DNA from: Candidatus Saccharimonadota bacterium
Lineage (GTDB): Bacteria > Patescibacteriota > Saccharimonadia > Saccharimonadales > Saccharimonadaceae
Direction: 5' to 3'
Assembly: GCA_030537075.1 (NCBI GenBank)
Contig: JAUNOS010000001.1
Span: 218,079-282,078, forward strand
Length of the DNA stretch: 64,000 bases
In this document: in pieces, positions 16,902 to 25,070 of the stretch
Layout of the letters: each line of letters begins with the position of its first letter
Numbering within the stretch: the first letter of the stretch is position 1
Position numbers and translations under genes: made by a program
The notes under the pieces: generated by a model
Told to the model about the DNA's origin: nothing
Database searches by the model: none
What the model saw: the letters and a program-made list of their open reading frames with translations, nothing else

Positions 16902-17834
16902 TTATGCGGCATCGATGTGGGTGTCGCTGTGAAACCTTTCGTAAATATCTTTCAGGTGCTGATCGGTGACATGAGTGTAGATTTGCGTAGTGGATATATT
17001 GCTATGACCCAGCATTGACTGTACAGAGCGCAGGTCAGCACCATTCATCAGCAGGTCTGTTGCGAAGCTATGGCGCATCGTGTGAGGGCTGACGTGCTTT
17101 GTGATGCCGGCAAGGCGTGCATAATGCGAGACCATGCGCTGGATAGAGCGAGCGCCAAGGCGACGGAAATCTCCCGATGTGTCCGGCGCTGCCCCACGCC
17201 TACTGTAGCTCAGGAAAAGTGCAGGGAGGCTGTCGTGGCGCTCGGTGAGGTAGTTTTCGACATGCTGAGCAGCCGATGATGAAACAAAAACAGGCCGGTC
17301 CTTTTGCCCCTTTCCGCGTACCATAAACTCACGCCGTGTTAGGTTGATATGGTCACGGTTGAGATTAACCAGCTCGGAAACGCGTAGGCCACTTGAAAAG
17401 AGCAGCTCCACGATGGCTCGGTCGCGCAGGCCGATTTCGCTATTGAGCGGAATCTGATCGATGAGCTTAAGCACCTCGTCGTAGTGGAGGAATGTTACTT
17501 GCTTGCGGACTGTTTTAGGTAAGATGATTTTGTCTGCGGCCAGAGTCGGAACGTCTCTTCGCGAAAGGTAGGTGAGGAGTCCGCGCAGGGCGATGAGGTG
17601 GTAGGATTGTGTTATTAACAACAGCTCCTCTCCTGTGTTGTCATTTTTATAACGGTTGAGCCATATCCGATACTTTCGTACCACCTCTGATGTTATTTTT
17701 ACAACTTCTATATCACCGGTAAAAGCCACGAATCTCTCGAGGTAGAGTTTGTAGTTTTCGATAGTTCGCATACTGCGACCACCCTCTACTTCGAGGTGTT
17801 CCAGAAAGTCGGCAATGGCTTCTGATAGATACAT
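16902..17834 (-). CDS. xerC: Tyrosine recombinase, XerC/XerD type
   Basis: Codes for 310 residues: N-terminal SAM-like core-binding domain (about 1-95) and a C-terminal catalytic domain with R151, K175, H251, R254, H277 and nucleophile Y286. This is the length and layout of chromosome-dimer resolvases and not of phage integrases. No attachment site, prophage or repeat is seen beside it, so a housekeeping role at dif is likely. In many CPR genomes a single Xer protein is present; whether this is the only one cannot be seen here. A TAAAAT box ends six bases before the ATG, so the mRNA is probably leaderless. Confidence 0.9.
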   Translation of the reverse strand: MYLSEAIADFLEHLEVEGGRSMRTIENYKLYLERFVAFTGDIEVVKITSEVVRKYRIWLNRYKNDNTGEELLLITQSYHLIALRGLLTYLSRRDVPTLAADKIILPKTVRKQVTFLHYDEVLKLIDQIPLNSEIGLRDRAIVELLFSSGLRVSELVNLNRDHINLTRREFMVRGKGQKDRPVFVSSSAAQHVENYLTERHDSLPALFLSYSRRGAAPDTSGDFRRLGARSIQRMVSHYARLAGITKHVSPHTMRHSFATDLLMNGADLRSVQSMLGHSNISTTQIYTHVTDQHLKDIYERFHSDTHIDAA

Positions 17835-17920
17835 AGTTTTATTTTACAACACCCCTCGTGTTTATCAAAAGCGCCCAGTTTGGTATGATGAAGAAAATAA
17901 TCAGTCACAAGGAGGCATAT

Positions 17921-18448
17921 ATGTCTGACACGAATGAGAAAAATTTTTGCGGCATTGAGCGAACACTCATTGTATTCAAGCCTGATGCTGTGCAGCGGGG
18001 TATCGTTGGTGAGATTCTGCAGCGCTTCGAGCGGGTTGGCCTTAAGATGGTTGGTGTCAAAATGGTCGCACCAGATCGAGACCATTACTACGCTCACTAT
18101 GAGGATATCGGCAAACTTGCGTCGCGCCGTGGCGAGGATACGTTGAACATCACGCTAAACATGATGCTTGAAGGTCCAGTCATCGCCATGGTGCTTGAGG
18201 GTGTTGAAGCAGTTGCTGTTGTGCGCAAGATCGTTGGTCCAACTGAGCCAAAATCAGCTGATATGGGAACCATTCGCGGCGACTACTCGCACGTCAGCTT
18301 TGGCTATGCTGACTCATGCCAGAAGGGTATTCCAAACTTGATTCACGCGTCTGGTGATTCAGAGGAGGCCGCGCAGGAGATTGCACACTGGTTCAAGGAT
18401 GAGGAACTAGTGAGCTATGCAACCTTGAGCGAGAAGTTTACGCGCTAG
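17921..18448 (+). CDS. ndk: Nucleoside diphosphate kinase
   Basis: Codes for 175 residues. The start at 17921 is fixed by AAGGAGG (17909-17915). The catalytic histidine is H142 in NLIHASGDSEEAAQEI, a variant of the normal HGSDS motif with Ala and an extra Gly. Other conserved parts are TLIVFKPDAVQRG and GTIRGDYS. It moves the gamma-phosphate between NTPs and NDPs, which matters in an organism with poor nucleotide synthesis. It is longer than most bacterial Ndk proteins (about 140-150), mainly through an inserted segment around residues 66-74. A strong terminator follows. Confidence 0.95.
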   Translation: MSDTNEKNFCGIERTLIVFKPDAVQRGIVGEILQRFERVGLKMVGVKMVAPDRDHYYAHYEDIGKLASRRGEDTLNITLNMMLEGPVIAMVLEGVEAVAVVRKIVGPTEPKSADMGTIRGDYSHVSFGYADSCQKGIPNLIHASGDSEEAAQEIAHWFKDEELVSYATLSEKFTR

Positions 18449-18467
18449 GGAGTGTCTATCTCAGTAT

Positions 18468-18503
18468 CGCCCGTGCTATAATACATAGTGCGGGCGGTTT
18501 TTT
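18468..18503 (+). terminator. Terminator of ndk, with the next -10 box in its hairpin
   Basis: A 12-base-pair stem (18468-18479 with 18485-18496, two G-T pairs), five-base loop and a T-tract at 18498-18503. The TATAAT at 18477-18482 sits in the top of the stem and loop and is the best -10 box for tRNA-Arg, whose mature 5' end is at 18509. Confidence 0.85.
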
Positions 18504-18508
18504 ACTGT

Positions 18509-18585
18509 GCCTCGGTAGCTCAACTGGATAGAGCAGATCCGTCCTAAGGATAAGGTTGTAGGTTCGACTCCTGCCCGGGGTACCA
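18509..18585 (+). tRNA. tRNA-Arg (anticodon CCT)
   Basis: 77 nt cloverleaf with CCA encoded. Acceptor GCCTCGG pairs with CCGGGGT including G-T pairs, and the T-arm is GTAGG-TTCGACT-CCTGC. The anticodon loop GTCCTAA gives CCT, reading AGG. The 27-43 pair of the anticodon stem is a G-A mismatch. The next gene starts only eight bases after the CCA. Confidence 0.95.
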
Positions 18586-18593
18586 AATAGAGT

Positions 18594-19127
18594 ATGAAAA
18601 AGCAGACAACACCCGCACAACAATTCGACGGCCAGCGTGATGGCGAGGCTTTGTTATTCGTATTTCGGCGTCATATTATCGCCATGCGCAAGGGCTTCTA
18701 TCTGCTGCTAATTCCGATGTGTATCGGTGCCCTGCCGTACCTCATCTGGCAGACCAATCTGAACCTCCTTTGGGTGTTTTTGGGGAGTTTCGTGCTTGGA
18801 CTGGTGCTTTTTGGGTATCATTTTTTGATGTGGTTCTACACCTACTACATCGTCACTGATCAGCGCATACGTCAGATCACGCAGCGAGGCTTCTTTGGCA
18901 AGGACGTCATCGAGCTCAAGTTGTCAAAGGTGCAGAGCATCAGTTATAATGTGCCGGGCTTTACCGGCGAGGTATTTGGCTTTGGCACCATCGTTATTCG
19001 TACATTTGTCGGTGACCTAGTCATAAAGAATGTCGAACACCCAGATGAGGTATATAATAAACTGCAGGACGCTGTTGATATAGCGACCGAAAGGAAAGAT
19101 GATGATCAAGAAATTAGCGAAGCGTAA
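18594..19127 (+). CDS. PH-like domain membrane protein
   Basis: Codes for 177 residues. Two membrane helices lie at about residues 35-55 and 58-82, and after them comes a beta-rich bacterial PH (YdbS/bPH2-like) segment: YYIVTDQRIRQITQRGFFGKDVIELKLSKVQSIS. Such proteins are membrane-bound and poorly characterised. The ATG lies eight bases after the tRNA-Arg CCA, with no promoter or clear ribosome binding site between, so it is probably made from the tRNA transcript. It overlaps the next gene by 29 bases. Confidence 0.8.
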   Translation: MKKQTTPAQQFDGQRDGEALLFVFRRHIIAMRKGFYLLLIPMCIGALPYLIWQTNLNLLWVFLGSFVLGLVLFGYHFLMWFYTYYIVTDQRIRQITQRGFFGKDVIELKLSKVQSISYNVPGFTGEVFGFGTIVIRTFVGDLVIKNVEHPDEVYNKLQDAVDIATERKDDDQEISEA

Positions 19128-20115
19128 ACGCACAAAGAAAGAGTTGCCAGTACGTATCACTAATGATACTGTGGCAGAGCATCGTGAGCGGGTGCTTGCT
19201 GGTGGCCGTCGCCACAAATATCCGGTTCAGTATACAAAACATAAACTGGTGTGGAATACATTGATCATATCAGCACTTGGGGTTGTAGTGGCAGGTGTCT
19301 TGGTGTATCTACAGCTGTATGTTTGGAGAGATGGTAGTGATGTTGCGTACCGCATCGTCAAGCTGCTTCCGTTGCCGGTTGCCTCTGTCGATGGCGCCAG
19401 CGTACCATATAGCGACTACCTCTTCTATCAACGCGGCAATATGGCGGTATTGAAGCAGCAAGGCCAGGATGGGGATGCTGACCGAGTGAATTTCCAGCGC
19501 CAGCGTGCGATGGACCAAGCAGTTCAGGATGCCTATGTGCGAAAAATTGCCCGAGAGCGCCAGATAAGCGTTAGCGATGAGCAGGTCGAGGCAGAGATGC
19601 GCCGGAAGCAGCAAGAGTCCGGTATGTCAGAGGAGGCTTACCGCTCGACCATTCAGGATCAGCTTAACTGGTCCATTGAGGATGTCCGTCATGGGGTGCG
19701 GGCGTCGCTTCTTCGCTGGCAAGTAATGTTTACCGTCGATACGGAGGCGACAAGGCGCGTAGAGACTGTTCAGCAGCGATTAAGTGAGGGAAAGAAGCTG
19801 GCAGATATTGCACAGGAGCTTGGGACTGAGGCGGTTCAGTTTGCCCCAGCAGTAACGGTTGATCGCGGGAACCAGGATGGCGGTATTACTGCGACTGCCG
19901 TGGCCCTTGAAGACGGCAAGGTGTCATCACCGGTGAAGGCGCTGGCTGCCGATGGCTACTATTTCGTGCAGCCGACTGGTCGCGATGAGGGAACAGTGAC
20001 CTATGCATATCTTAAGGTCCCGCTGTCGGCGTTTCGTCGGGAATTTGACAAAGTTATCACGGAGAATCGAGTACATTACTATATAAAACTTGACCGACCA
20101 TCGACCGAGCAGTAG
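19099..20115 (+). CDS. SurA-like extracytoplasmic foldase with one membrane anchor
   Basis: Codes for 338 residues (ATG 19099 or 19102). A very basic N-terminus is followed by one membrane helix at about residues 52-74. After it comes a SurA-N/trigger-factor-like helical domain (VASVDGASVPYSDYL ... AMDQAVQDAYVRKIARERQISVSDEQVEAEM). The C-terminal part could hold a reduced PpiC-like rotamase fold, but the usual histidine motif is not obvious. It probably acts as an anchored chaperone for exported proteins such as the surface proteins in this window. It overlaps the PH-like gene upstream. Confidence 0.75.
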   Translation: MMIKKLAKRKRTKKELPVRITNDTVAEHRERVLAGGRRHKYPVQYTKHKLVWNTLIISALGVVVAGVLVYLQLYVWRDGSDVAYRIVKLLPLPVASVDGASVPYSDYLFYQRGNMAVLKQQGQDGDADRVNFQRQRAMDQAVQDAYVRKIARERQISVSDEQVEAEMRRKQQESGMSEEAYRSTIQDQLNWSIEDVRHGVRASLLRWQVMFTVDTEATRRVETVQQRLSEGKKLADIAQELGTEAVQFAPAVTVDRGNQDGGITATAVALEDGKVSSPVKALAADGYYFVQPTGRDEGTVTYAYLKVPLSAFRREFDKVITENRVHYYIKLDRPSTEQ

Positions 20116-20127
20116 TCGTAGGTCTCT

Positions 20128-20155
20128 TTGCGCAAGTGGCAGACTCTGGTATAAT
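20128..20155 (+). promoter_or_regulatory. Promoter of tRNA-Thr
   Basis: TTGCGC (20128-20133), 16-base spacer, TATAAT (20150-20155); the tRNA begins 15 bases later. Confidence 0.7.
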
Positions 20156-20169
20156 AGCTCAGGGAGTTT

Positions 20170-20245
20170 GCCGCTGTAGCTCAGTTGGTAGAGCGGCGCT
20201 TTCGTAAAGCGTAGGTCACCGGTTCAAGTCCGGTCAGCGGCTCCA
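20170..20245 (+). tRNA. tRNA-Thr (anticodon CGT)
   Basis: 76 nt with encoded CCA. Acceptor GCCGCTG pairs with CAGCGGC; anticodon stem GCGCT/AGCGT with loop TTCGTAA gives CGT, reading ACG. The start codon of the next gene is seven bases after the CCA. Confidence 0.96.
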
Positions 20246-20252
20246 TGGTAGT

Positions 20253-20633
20253 ATGAAAAAGCAACTCAAGACACTTACTCAGTCAGTATTAGGCGACCGC
20301 TGGTTGCTTGGTCTTATCGTTCTTAACGCATTTATTACACTCGGTATATTGATTTGGCTTGTGGCCGTTATTCGTCCAAGCGAAACACAGGTGATCGTTC
20401 AGCAAAGCTCGTTTAGTGTCGCAGGGCTATACAATGGTTATTGGTATACTCATTGGACATATGGAGCACTGCAGCTTTTGCTCCTTACTGGGCACGTGGT
20501 GCTCGCTATAAAGCTACGCCAGGCTGGTCTGCGCGATCTTGCGTTGAGTCTTCTCTGGGTCACAGTTCTACTTTCGGTTATTTTGGTATTGTTTGCTCAT
20601 TCAATCATACGCATCGCGTCAGTGGGGTATTAG
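20253..20633 (+). CDS. Small integral membrane protein next to glycosyltransferase
   Basis: Codes for 126 residues with three hydrophobic helices (about 18-40, 70-88 and 97-118) and an extracytoplasmic loop rich in aromatic residues (NGYWYTHWTYG). No family was recognised. Its stop is immediately followed by the ATG of the GT2 gene, so the two proteins likely work together, perhaps as an accessory subunit of the transferase. It is read from the tRNA-Thr transcript unless there is an unseen promoter. Confidence 0.75.
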   Translation: MKKQLKTLTQSVLGDRWLLGLIVLNAFITLGILIWLVAVIRPSETQVIVQQSSFSVAGLYNGYWYTHWTYGALQLLLLTGHVVLAIKLRQAGLRDLALSLLWVTVLLSVILVLFAHSIIRIASVGY

Positions 20634-22286
20634 ATGAAAAGTATTGAAATTCCCCTCGGCAAGCGCACGCCACTATATCGATTCCTGGAGGTATTGCCGG
20701 GCTTATTGAGTTATGGAGCGATCATTCTGCTAATCGTTCTTTCGATCGTCAATCCCGTATGGGCGTCAGTGTACTTACTTATTATTATTCTCAGCATGTT
20801 TGTAAAGGTGGTGGGTATTACGTTCCATATGGTCTATGGACGGAAGCGAATGGACCAAGCGAGCCGTATTGACTGGAGGGGGCGTCTTGCTGATCTTGAA
20901 GATCCAGCCCAGGCATATGCACGACTGCGAGACGAGCGTTCTAGTGAACTCGGTTTTTCTGAACATCAGGAAAATCTGCGCCTCATCTCAGCGGCTCAAC
21001 CTGGCTTTTTCCCGAAACCGTCTGAGATTTATAACGCCGTCATTATGCCGGCCTACAACGAGAGTATCGAAGTGATTGAGCCAGCGCTACAGTCGGTTAT
21101 TGATACAACCTATGATAAAAAGCAGATGATTCTCTTGTTTGCCTATGAGGAACGGGGTGGGAAAGGCATCGAACAGACCGCTAAAACGCTTCAAAAGCGC
21201 TACCAGAAGCATTTTGGCGCCTTTCTTATCGTGAAGCACCCTAAGGATATCCCAAACGAGGTGATCGGAAAGGGCGGAAATATCACCTATGCTGGTCGCC
21301 AGCTGCAGCAGTATCTTGAGAAGGAGCAAATCCCTCTTGGTAATGTGATCGTGACGACGATGGACTGCGACAATAAGCCTCACGCAACCTACTTTGACTA
21401 CCTTACGTATGAGTATATTGTTCGCGAAGACCGTAAGCATTGCTCATATCAGCCAGTTTGTTTGTTCACGAACAATATTTGGGACGTTCCAGCGCCAATG
21501 CGTGTCGTGGCGACCGGTAACTCATTTTGGAATATCATCAGCTCCATGCGTCCCCATTCGCTGCGCAATTTTGCTTCTCACGCCCAGCCGATGGACGCGC
21601 TTGTTGAGATGGATTTTTGGAGTGTCAGGACTATCGTTGAGGACGGGCACCAGTATTGGCGCAGCTACTTCCACTTTGGCGGTAACTATGATGTGGTGCC
21701 GCTCCATGTCCCGATTTATCAGGATGCCGTGTTAGCGGGTACGTATACGAAGACATTAAAGGCGCAGTTCGTGCAGCTCCGTCGTTGGGCATACGGTGCC
21801 TCCGACGTAGCATATGTCGGGAGTCATCTCTTCAGTCGAGACCGTAATGTACCTTTTTTGCCAGGACTTGCTCGGTTTATACGCCTCCTCGATGGTCACG
21901 TCACGTTGGCATGTATGTCAATTCTCATCGCCTTTGGCGGCTGGATACCATTGATATTGAACGGCGAGGCGGCACGCAGCGTGGCGGCGCACCAGTTGCC
22001 TGATACGGTGAGTATTTTGCAGCAAATTGCGCTTATCGGTATGGTGGTGGCTATCTTTACCTCCTTCAAGCTTCTTCCGCCGCGTCCAGTGCGTTACACC
22101 AGGCGACGGAACTTTCTGATGCTCATCCAATGGGTGCTTATGCCGGTGACGGCCATTGTGTATAGCTCCATGGCCGCGTTTAACTCACAAACTCGCTTGA
22201 TGCTCGGTCGCTATCTTGATAAGTTCGATGTTACCGAAAAATCTACGGCCGCCCTTAACGACCGGAATAAGGCCGCTCGTAGCTAG
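20634..22286 (+). CDS. Membrane family 2 glycosyltransferase
   Basis: Codes for 550 residues: two N-terminal membrane helices, a cytoplasmic GT-A domain and two or three C-terminal helices. The GT-A core shows PAYNE, the metal-binding D-C-D near residue 243 (TTMDCDNKPH), a VEDGHQYW acid motif near residue 335 and QLRRWAYG near 380. This is the D, DxD, (E/D)D, QxxRW signature of processive GT2 enzymes such as cellulose and hyaluronan synthases. It probably makes or exports a surface polysaccharide. Its 3' end overlaps nrdR on the other strand by 32 bases. Confidence 0.88.
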   Translation: MKSIEIPLGKRTPLYRFLEVLPGLLSYGAIILLIVLSIVNPVWASVYLLIIILSMFVKVVGITFHMVYGRKRMDQASRIDWRGRLADLEDPAQAYARLRDERSSELGFSEHQENLRLISAAQPGFFPKPSEIYNAVIMPAYNESIEVIEPALQSVIDTTYDKKQMILLFAYEERGGKGIEQTAKTLQKRYQKHFGAFLIVKHPKDIPNEVIGKGGNITYAGRQLQQYLEKEQIPLGNVIVTTMDCDNKPHATYFDYLTYEYIVREDRKHCSYQPVCLFTNNIWDVPAPMRVVATGNSFWNIISSMRPHSLRNFASHAQPMDALVEMDFWSVRTIVEDGHQYWRSYFHFGGNYDVVPLHVPIYQDAVLAGTYTKTLKAQFVQLRRWAYGASDVAYVGSHLFSRDRNVPFLPGLARFIRLLDGHVTLACMSILIAFGGWIPLILNGEAARSVAAHQLPDTVSILQQIALIGMVVAIFTSFKLLPPRPVRYTRRRNFLMLIQWVLMPVTAIVYSSMAAFNSQTRLMLGRYLDKFDVTEKSTAALNDRNKAARS

Positions 22287-22719
22287 TCGATGGACGGCCG
22301 CGTCGCCGCTTTGTCGTGATCAGGTCGTGCTGCGCAGCGTATTGCATGGCTGCGACAGGGTCGTAGCACTCCAAGGTATGATGGGTGACGGCTAGGATGT
22401 CTTCTGAGGAGATTTCTCGATGTTGAATAAGCAGCTTCTCTTGTACTGTCTGCGCGAGCGCTAGGCTGGCCGACGCTCCCTCATCGGTGTCGTGTTGAAA
22501 GCTGTGTGCGATACTAATGATAAGCTTTCCGAGGTTAAAAGGGCGCTGCTGTCCATCATTCCCAAGAACGCAGCTGCCATCAAGTGTTGGCTGTTCGTAG
22601 GTCGTGAAAGTGGTTTGACACTGAGGGCAGCGATGGCGCCGCCATGTACTGGGGTGCTTTTTGTGTCCGCGCGAATTGATAATGTTGGTTTTGTCATGAA
22701 AACAATTTATACATATCAT
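22255..22719 (-). CDS. nrdR: NrdR-type repressor of ribonucleotide reductase
   Basis: Codes for 154 residues, the normal NrdR length. An N-terminal zinc ribbon (C3, C6 and a CPQC pair) is followed by the TTFTTYE sequence typical of NrdR and then an ATP-cone domain. NrdR senses ATP/dATP and represses nrd genes at NrdR boxes. The ATP-cone is more divergent than usual (FNLGKLIISIAHSF where most have FDREKL). No ribonucleotide reductase gene is in this window. Confidence 0.85.
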   Translation of the reverse strand: MICINCFHDKTNIINSRGHKKHPSTWRRHRCPQCQTTFTTYEQPTLDGSCVLGNDGQQRPFNLGKLIISIAHSFQHDTDEGASASLALAQTVQEKLLIQHREISSEDILAVTHHTLECYDPVAAMQYAAQHDLITTKRRRGRPSTSYERPYSGR

Positions 22720-22779
22720 ATCAATATATTGACATACCTCTAGAAAAAAATCTAGTGGAAAACTGTGGAACGGCTGAGG

Positions 22780-22812
22780 AAAACCCCGAAAGGATCATTC
22801 TTTCGGGGTTTT
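22780..22812 (-). terminator. Terminator of the 47-codon minus-strand gene
   Basis: Perfect 13-base-pair stem AAAACCCCGAAAG / CTTTCGGGGTTTT with a 7-base loop; a T-run follows on both strands. On the minus strand it lies 30 bases after the stop at 22843. Confidence 0.75.
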
Positions 22813-22842
22813 ATGTGCCTGCTGATGCGGTATCGAGAAGGG

Positions 22843-22986
22843 TTACTTGGCAGTTTTACGTGCTAGTGAGCTTCGCTCTTCTCGAATTGTTTTGTTGTAT
22901 TCAAAGTGGATCATCGTCTTGGCGAGCAAGGATGTATCCGCTTTCGGTGACTTGGTGGACACCTGAGTGGAAGGGAGTTTACCCAT
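22843..22986 (-). CDS. New small basic protein, 47 residues, leaderless
   Basis: Found by reading the minus strand between nrdR and tRNA-Val. The frame starts MGKLPSTQVSTKSPK and ends SLARKTAK, with 11 Lys/Arg and no cysteine. Support is structural: TTGACT (23017-23022), exactly 17 bases, TACCAT (22994-22999), then seven bases to the ATG, and a 13-bp terminator hairpin soon after the stop. That is a complete promoter-gene-terminator unit of just over 200 bases. No family was recognised; the basic, partly helical sequence would suit a ribosome- or nucleic-acid-associated protein, but that is a guess. Confidence 0.65.
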   Translation of the reverse strand: MGKLPSTQVSTKSPKADTSLLAKTMIHFEYNKTIREERSSLARKTAK

Positions 22987-22993
22987 ACTACTT

Positions 22994-23022
22994 ATGGTAG
23001 CATACTATGATAAAAAAGTCAA
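22994..23022 (-). promoter_or_regulatory. Promoter of the 47-codon gene
   Basis: Minus strand TTGACT, 17-base spacer, TACCAT; the predicted transcription start is at or one base before the A of the start codon. Confidence 0.75.
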
Positions 23023-23084
23023 GAGAACAAGTAGCTCCGTTTTATATCACAGGGCGGATATTGCCGTAGTCGCTGCAGAAAAAA

Positions 23085-23105
23085 AGACCTCCCGTGGGGA
23101 GGTCT
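23085..23105 (-). terminator. Terminator of tRNA-Val(GAC)
   Basis: Minus-strand stem AGACCTCCC / GGGAGGTCT with a 3-base loop, followed by seven T. Confidence 0.88.
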
Positions 23106-23118
23106 GGTTATTCGAGTG

Positions 23119-23195
23119 TGGTGGGCGATAGAGGATTCGAACCTCTCACCTTCGCAACGTCAATGCGACGCTCTAGCCAAATGAGCTAATCGCCC
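23119..23195 (-). tRNA. tRNA-Val (anticodon GAC)
   Basis: 77 nt on the minus strand with CCA encoded. Acceptor GGGCGAT pairs with ATCGCCC; the anticodon stem TCGCA/TGCGA encloses loop TTGACGT, giving GAC, reading GTC. It has its own promoter and terminator. Confidence 0.95.
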
Positions 23196-23208
23196 GTAAA
23201 CCTTTTTT

Positions 23209-23237
23209 ATTGTACCAAGAACAGAGGAGGATTGCAA
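23209..23237 (-). promoter_or_regulatory. Promoter of tRNA-Val(GAC), divergent from thrS
   Basis: Minus strand TTGCAA (23232-23237), 17-base spacer, TACAAT (23209-23214). Confidence 0.75.
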
Positions 23238-23244
23238 CATTCGT

Positions 23245-23252
23245 GCTATAAT
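23245..23252 (+). promoter_or_regulatory. Extended -10 promoter of thrS
   Basis: TGCTATAAT-type box with the hexamer at 23247-23252 and no good -35. It ends six bases before ATG 23259. Confidence 0.7.
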
Positions 23253-23258
23253 AACCTC

Positions 23259-25070
23259 ATGAATGATGAACAACTATATGCGATGCGTCATAGCCTGGCG
23301 CATATTACGGCAGCTGCCGTTCAGCGACTCTGGCCGGATGCCAAGTTTGGTGTGGGGCCGGTGGTGGATAATGGCTTTTACTATGACATTGACCTTGGCG
23401 ACACGAAGATCAGCGAGCAGCAGTTTGGCAAAATCGAAAAGACCATGCGGCGGATTATTTCTGAGGGGCAGGACTTTGTCTGCACCAAGTGTCATATTGA
23501 TGAAGCGATTGCCTGGGCCAAGGAAACAGGCCAGCCATACAAGGAAGAGCTGCTGAACGACCTAAAGCGTGCCGGTACGACTGCCGCCAAAGATTTGGAT
23601 GCGGCCGAAATGGGCACCATTGCTGATGGTGATGCGGCATTGGATGAAGTGTCGTTTTATGCCAATGGCACGTTTAAGGATCTGTGCCGTGGTCCGCACG
23701 TGGCAAATACTCGTGAAGTTGGCGCCTTTAAGTTACTTCGGGTGGCGGGTGCTTACTGGCGGGGCAATGAAAAAAATCCGCAAATGCAGCGGCTGTATGG
23801 CGTGGCCTTTGCCACGCAAGAGGAGCTCGATGCCTACCTGGAGCGACTGGAGTTAGCAAAACAACGCGATCACCGTAAACTTGGCAAGGAGCTGGATTTG
23901 TATACGACGTCGCAGCTGGTCGGTGTGGGATTGCCGCTGTTTACACCGCGGGGAACGATTGTGCGTGATATTGTTGCCCAGTATTCAAATCAGCTGCGCC
24001 AAGCGTATGGCTTTCAAAAAGTGTGGACACCACACATTACAAAAAAAGACCTGTACGAAAAGAGCGGGCACTGGGCAAAGTTTGGTGATGAGTTGTTCCT
24101 GGTGAAAAGCCAGGAAACGAGCGACGAGATGGCTTTGAAGCCGATGAACTGTCCGCACCACACGCAGATTTTTGCCTCGCGTCCGCGTAGCTATCGCGAT
24201 ATGCCCGTGCGCTATCTGGAAACGACGACTGACTATCGGGATGAGAAGACTGGTGAGCTGGGCGGGCTGAGCCGGGTGCGTTCACTAACACAGGATGATA
24301 GTCATGTGTTTTGTCGACCAGACCAAATTGAGCAGGAAATAAATAATTTACTGGCGGCGGCGCGTGAATTGTATATGACCATTGACATGAAACTCAGGGT
24401 GCGGTTGAGCTACCGGGATGACTCGGATGCGTATTTGGGCGATCCTGCATTGTGGACGTCGGCGCAAAACCAGTTGAAGTCGGCGGTTGAAAAAGTCGGA
24501 CTAGAGTATTTTGAGCAGGAAGGTGAAGCCGCCTTTTATGGTCCGAAAATTGATTTTATGGCGACGGACGCGATTGGTCGTGAACACCAGGTGGCGACGG
24601 TGCAGCTCGACTTTGTGCAGCCACAGCGCTTCGGTCTGGAATATGCTGAAAGTGATGGAAAATTTACAACACCCGTGATGATTCACTGCGCTTTGCTCGG
24701 CTCGATTGAGCGCTTTATGAGCGTCTTTATCGAACATACGGGCGGGTGGTTTCCATTCTGGGCGGCACCAGAGCAGGTGCGTATTTTGAGCATCAATGAT
24801 GAGGTTTCAGAGTATGTAGATAAAATTACAACGATTTTATCAGGGGTCGTGCTGGATACGCCAGTCAAGTATAATGAAGTAAGATTTACAACGGACGATC
24901 GTAACGAATCACTCGGTAAGAAAATTCGTGAAGCGACCGCGGCCAAAATTCCGGTCCAACTCATCGTTGGTCCGAAGGATGCTGCGGCGGGTGAAGTGAG
25001 CGTGCGCACTCAGTCTGGCGAAGAAAAAGTGTTGTTAGAAAAACTCTCCGAGTACTTGAAGGGGCTGTGA
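23259..25070 (+). CDS. thrS: Threonyl-tRNA synthetase lacking the N-terminal TGS domain
   Basis: Codes for 603 residues. The start at 23259 is set by a TATAAT six bases upstream. The protein begins almost at once with the editing domain: HSLAH (H11, H15) is the zinc-like HxxxH of the N2 domain. The class II catalytic core follows with MNCPHH and the motif 2 region (TTDYRDEKTGELGGLSRVRSLTQDD), then the anticodon-binding domain. Compared with the 642-residue E. coli enzyme, the N1 TGS-like domain of about 60 residues is missing. The HAD gene overlaps its stop codon. Confidence 0.97.
   Translation: MNDEQLYAMRHSLAHITAAAVQRLWPDAKFGVGPVVDNGFYYDIDLGDTKISEQQFGKIEKTMRRIISEGQDFVCTKCHIDEAIAWAKETGQPYKEELLNDLKRAGTTAAKDLDAAEMGTIADGDAALDEVSFYANGTFKDLCRGPHVANTREVGAFKLLRVAGAYWRGNEKNPQMQRLYGVAFATQEELDAYLERLELAKQRDHRKLGKELDLYTTSQLVGVGLPLFTPRGTIVRDIVAQYSNQLRQAYGFQKVWTPHITKKDLYEKSGHWAKFGDELFLVKSQETSDEMALKPMNCPHHTQIFASRPRSYRDMPVRYLETTTDYRDEKTGELGGLSRVRSLTQDDSHVFCRPDQIEQEINNLLAAARELYMTIDMKLRVRLSYRDDSDAYLGDPALWTSAQNQLKSAVEKVGLEYFEQEGEAAFYGPKIDFMATDAIGREHQVATVQLDFVQPQRFGLEYAESDGKFTTPVMIHCALLGSIERFMSVFIEHTGGWFPFWAAPEQVRILSINDEVSEYVDKITTILSGVVLDTPVKYNEVRFTTDDRNESLGKKIREATAAKIPVQLIVGPKDAAAGEVSVRTQSGEEKVLLEKLSEYLKGL

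Noticed and set aside
16902-17834. Integrase of a mobile element
   Set aside because: Size and domains fit a housekeeping Xer recombinase; no att repeats, tRNA junction or phage genes are next to it.
22755-23000. 81-codon plus-strand frame across the terminator
   Set aside because: It runs through a 13-bp hairpin and opposes the minus-strand gene with a full promoter; no start signals.
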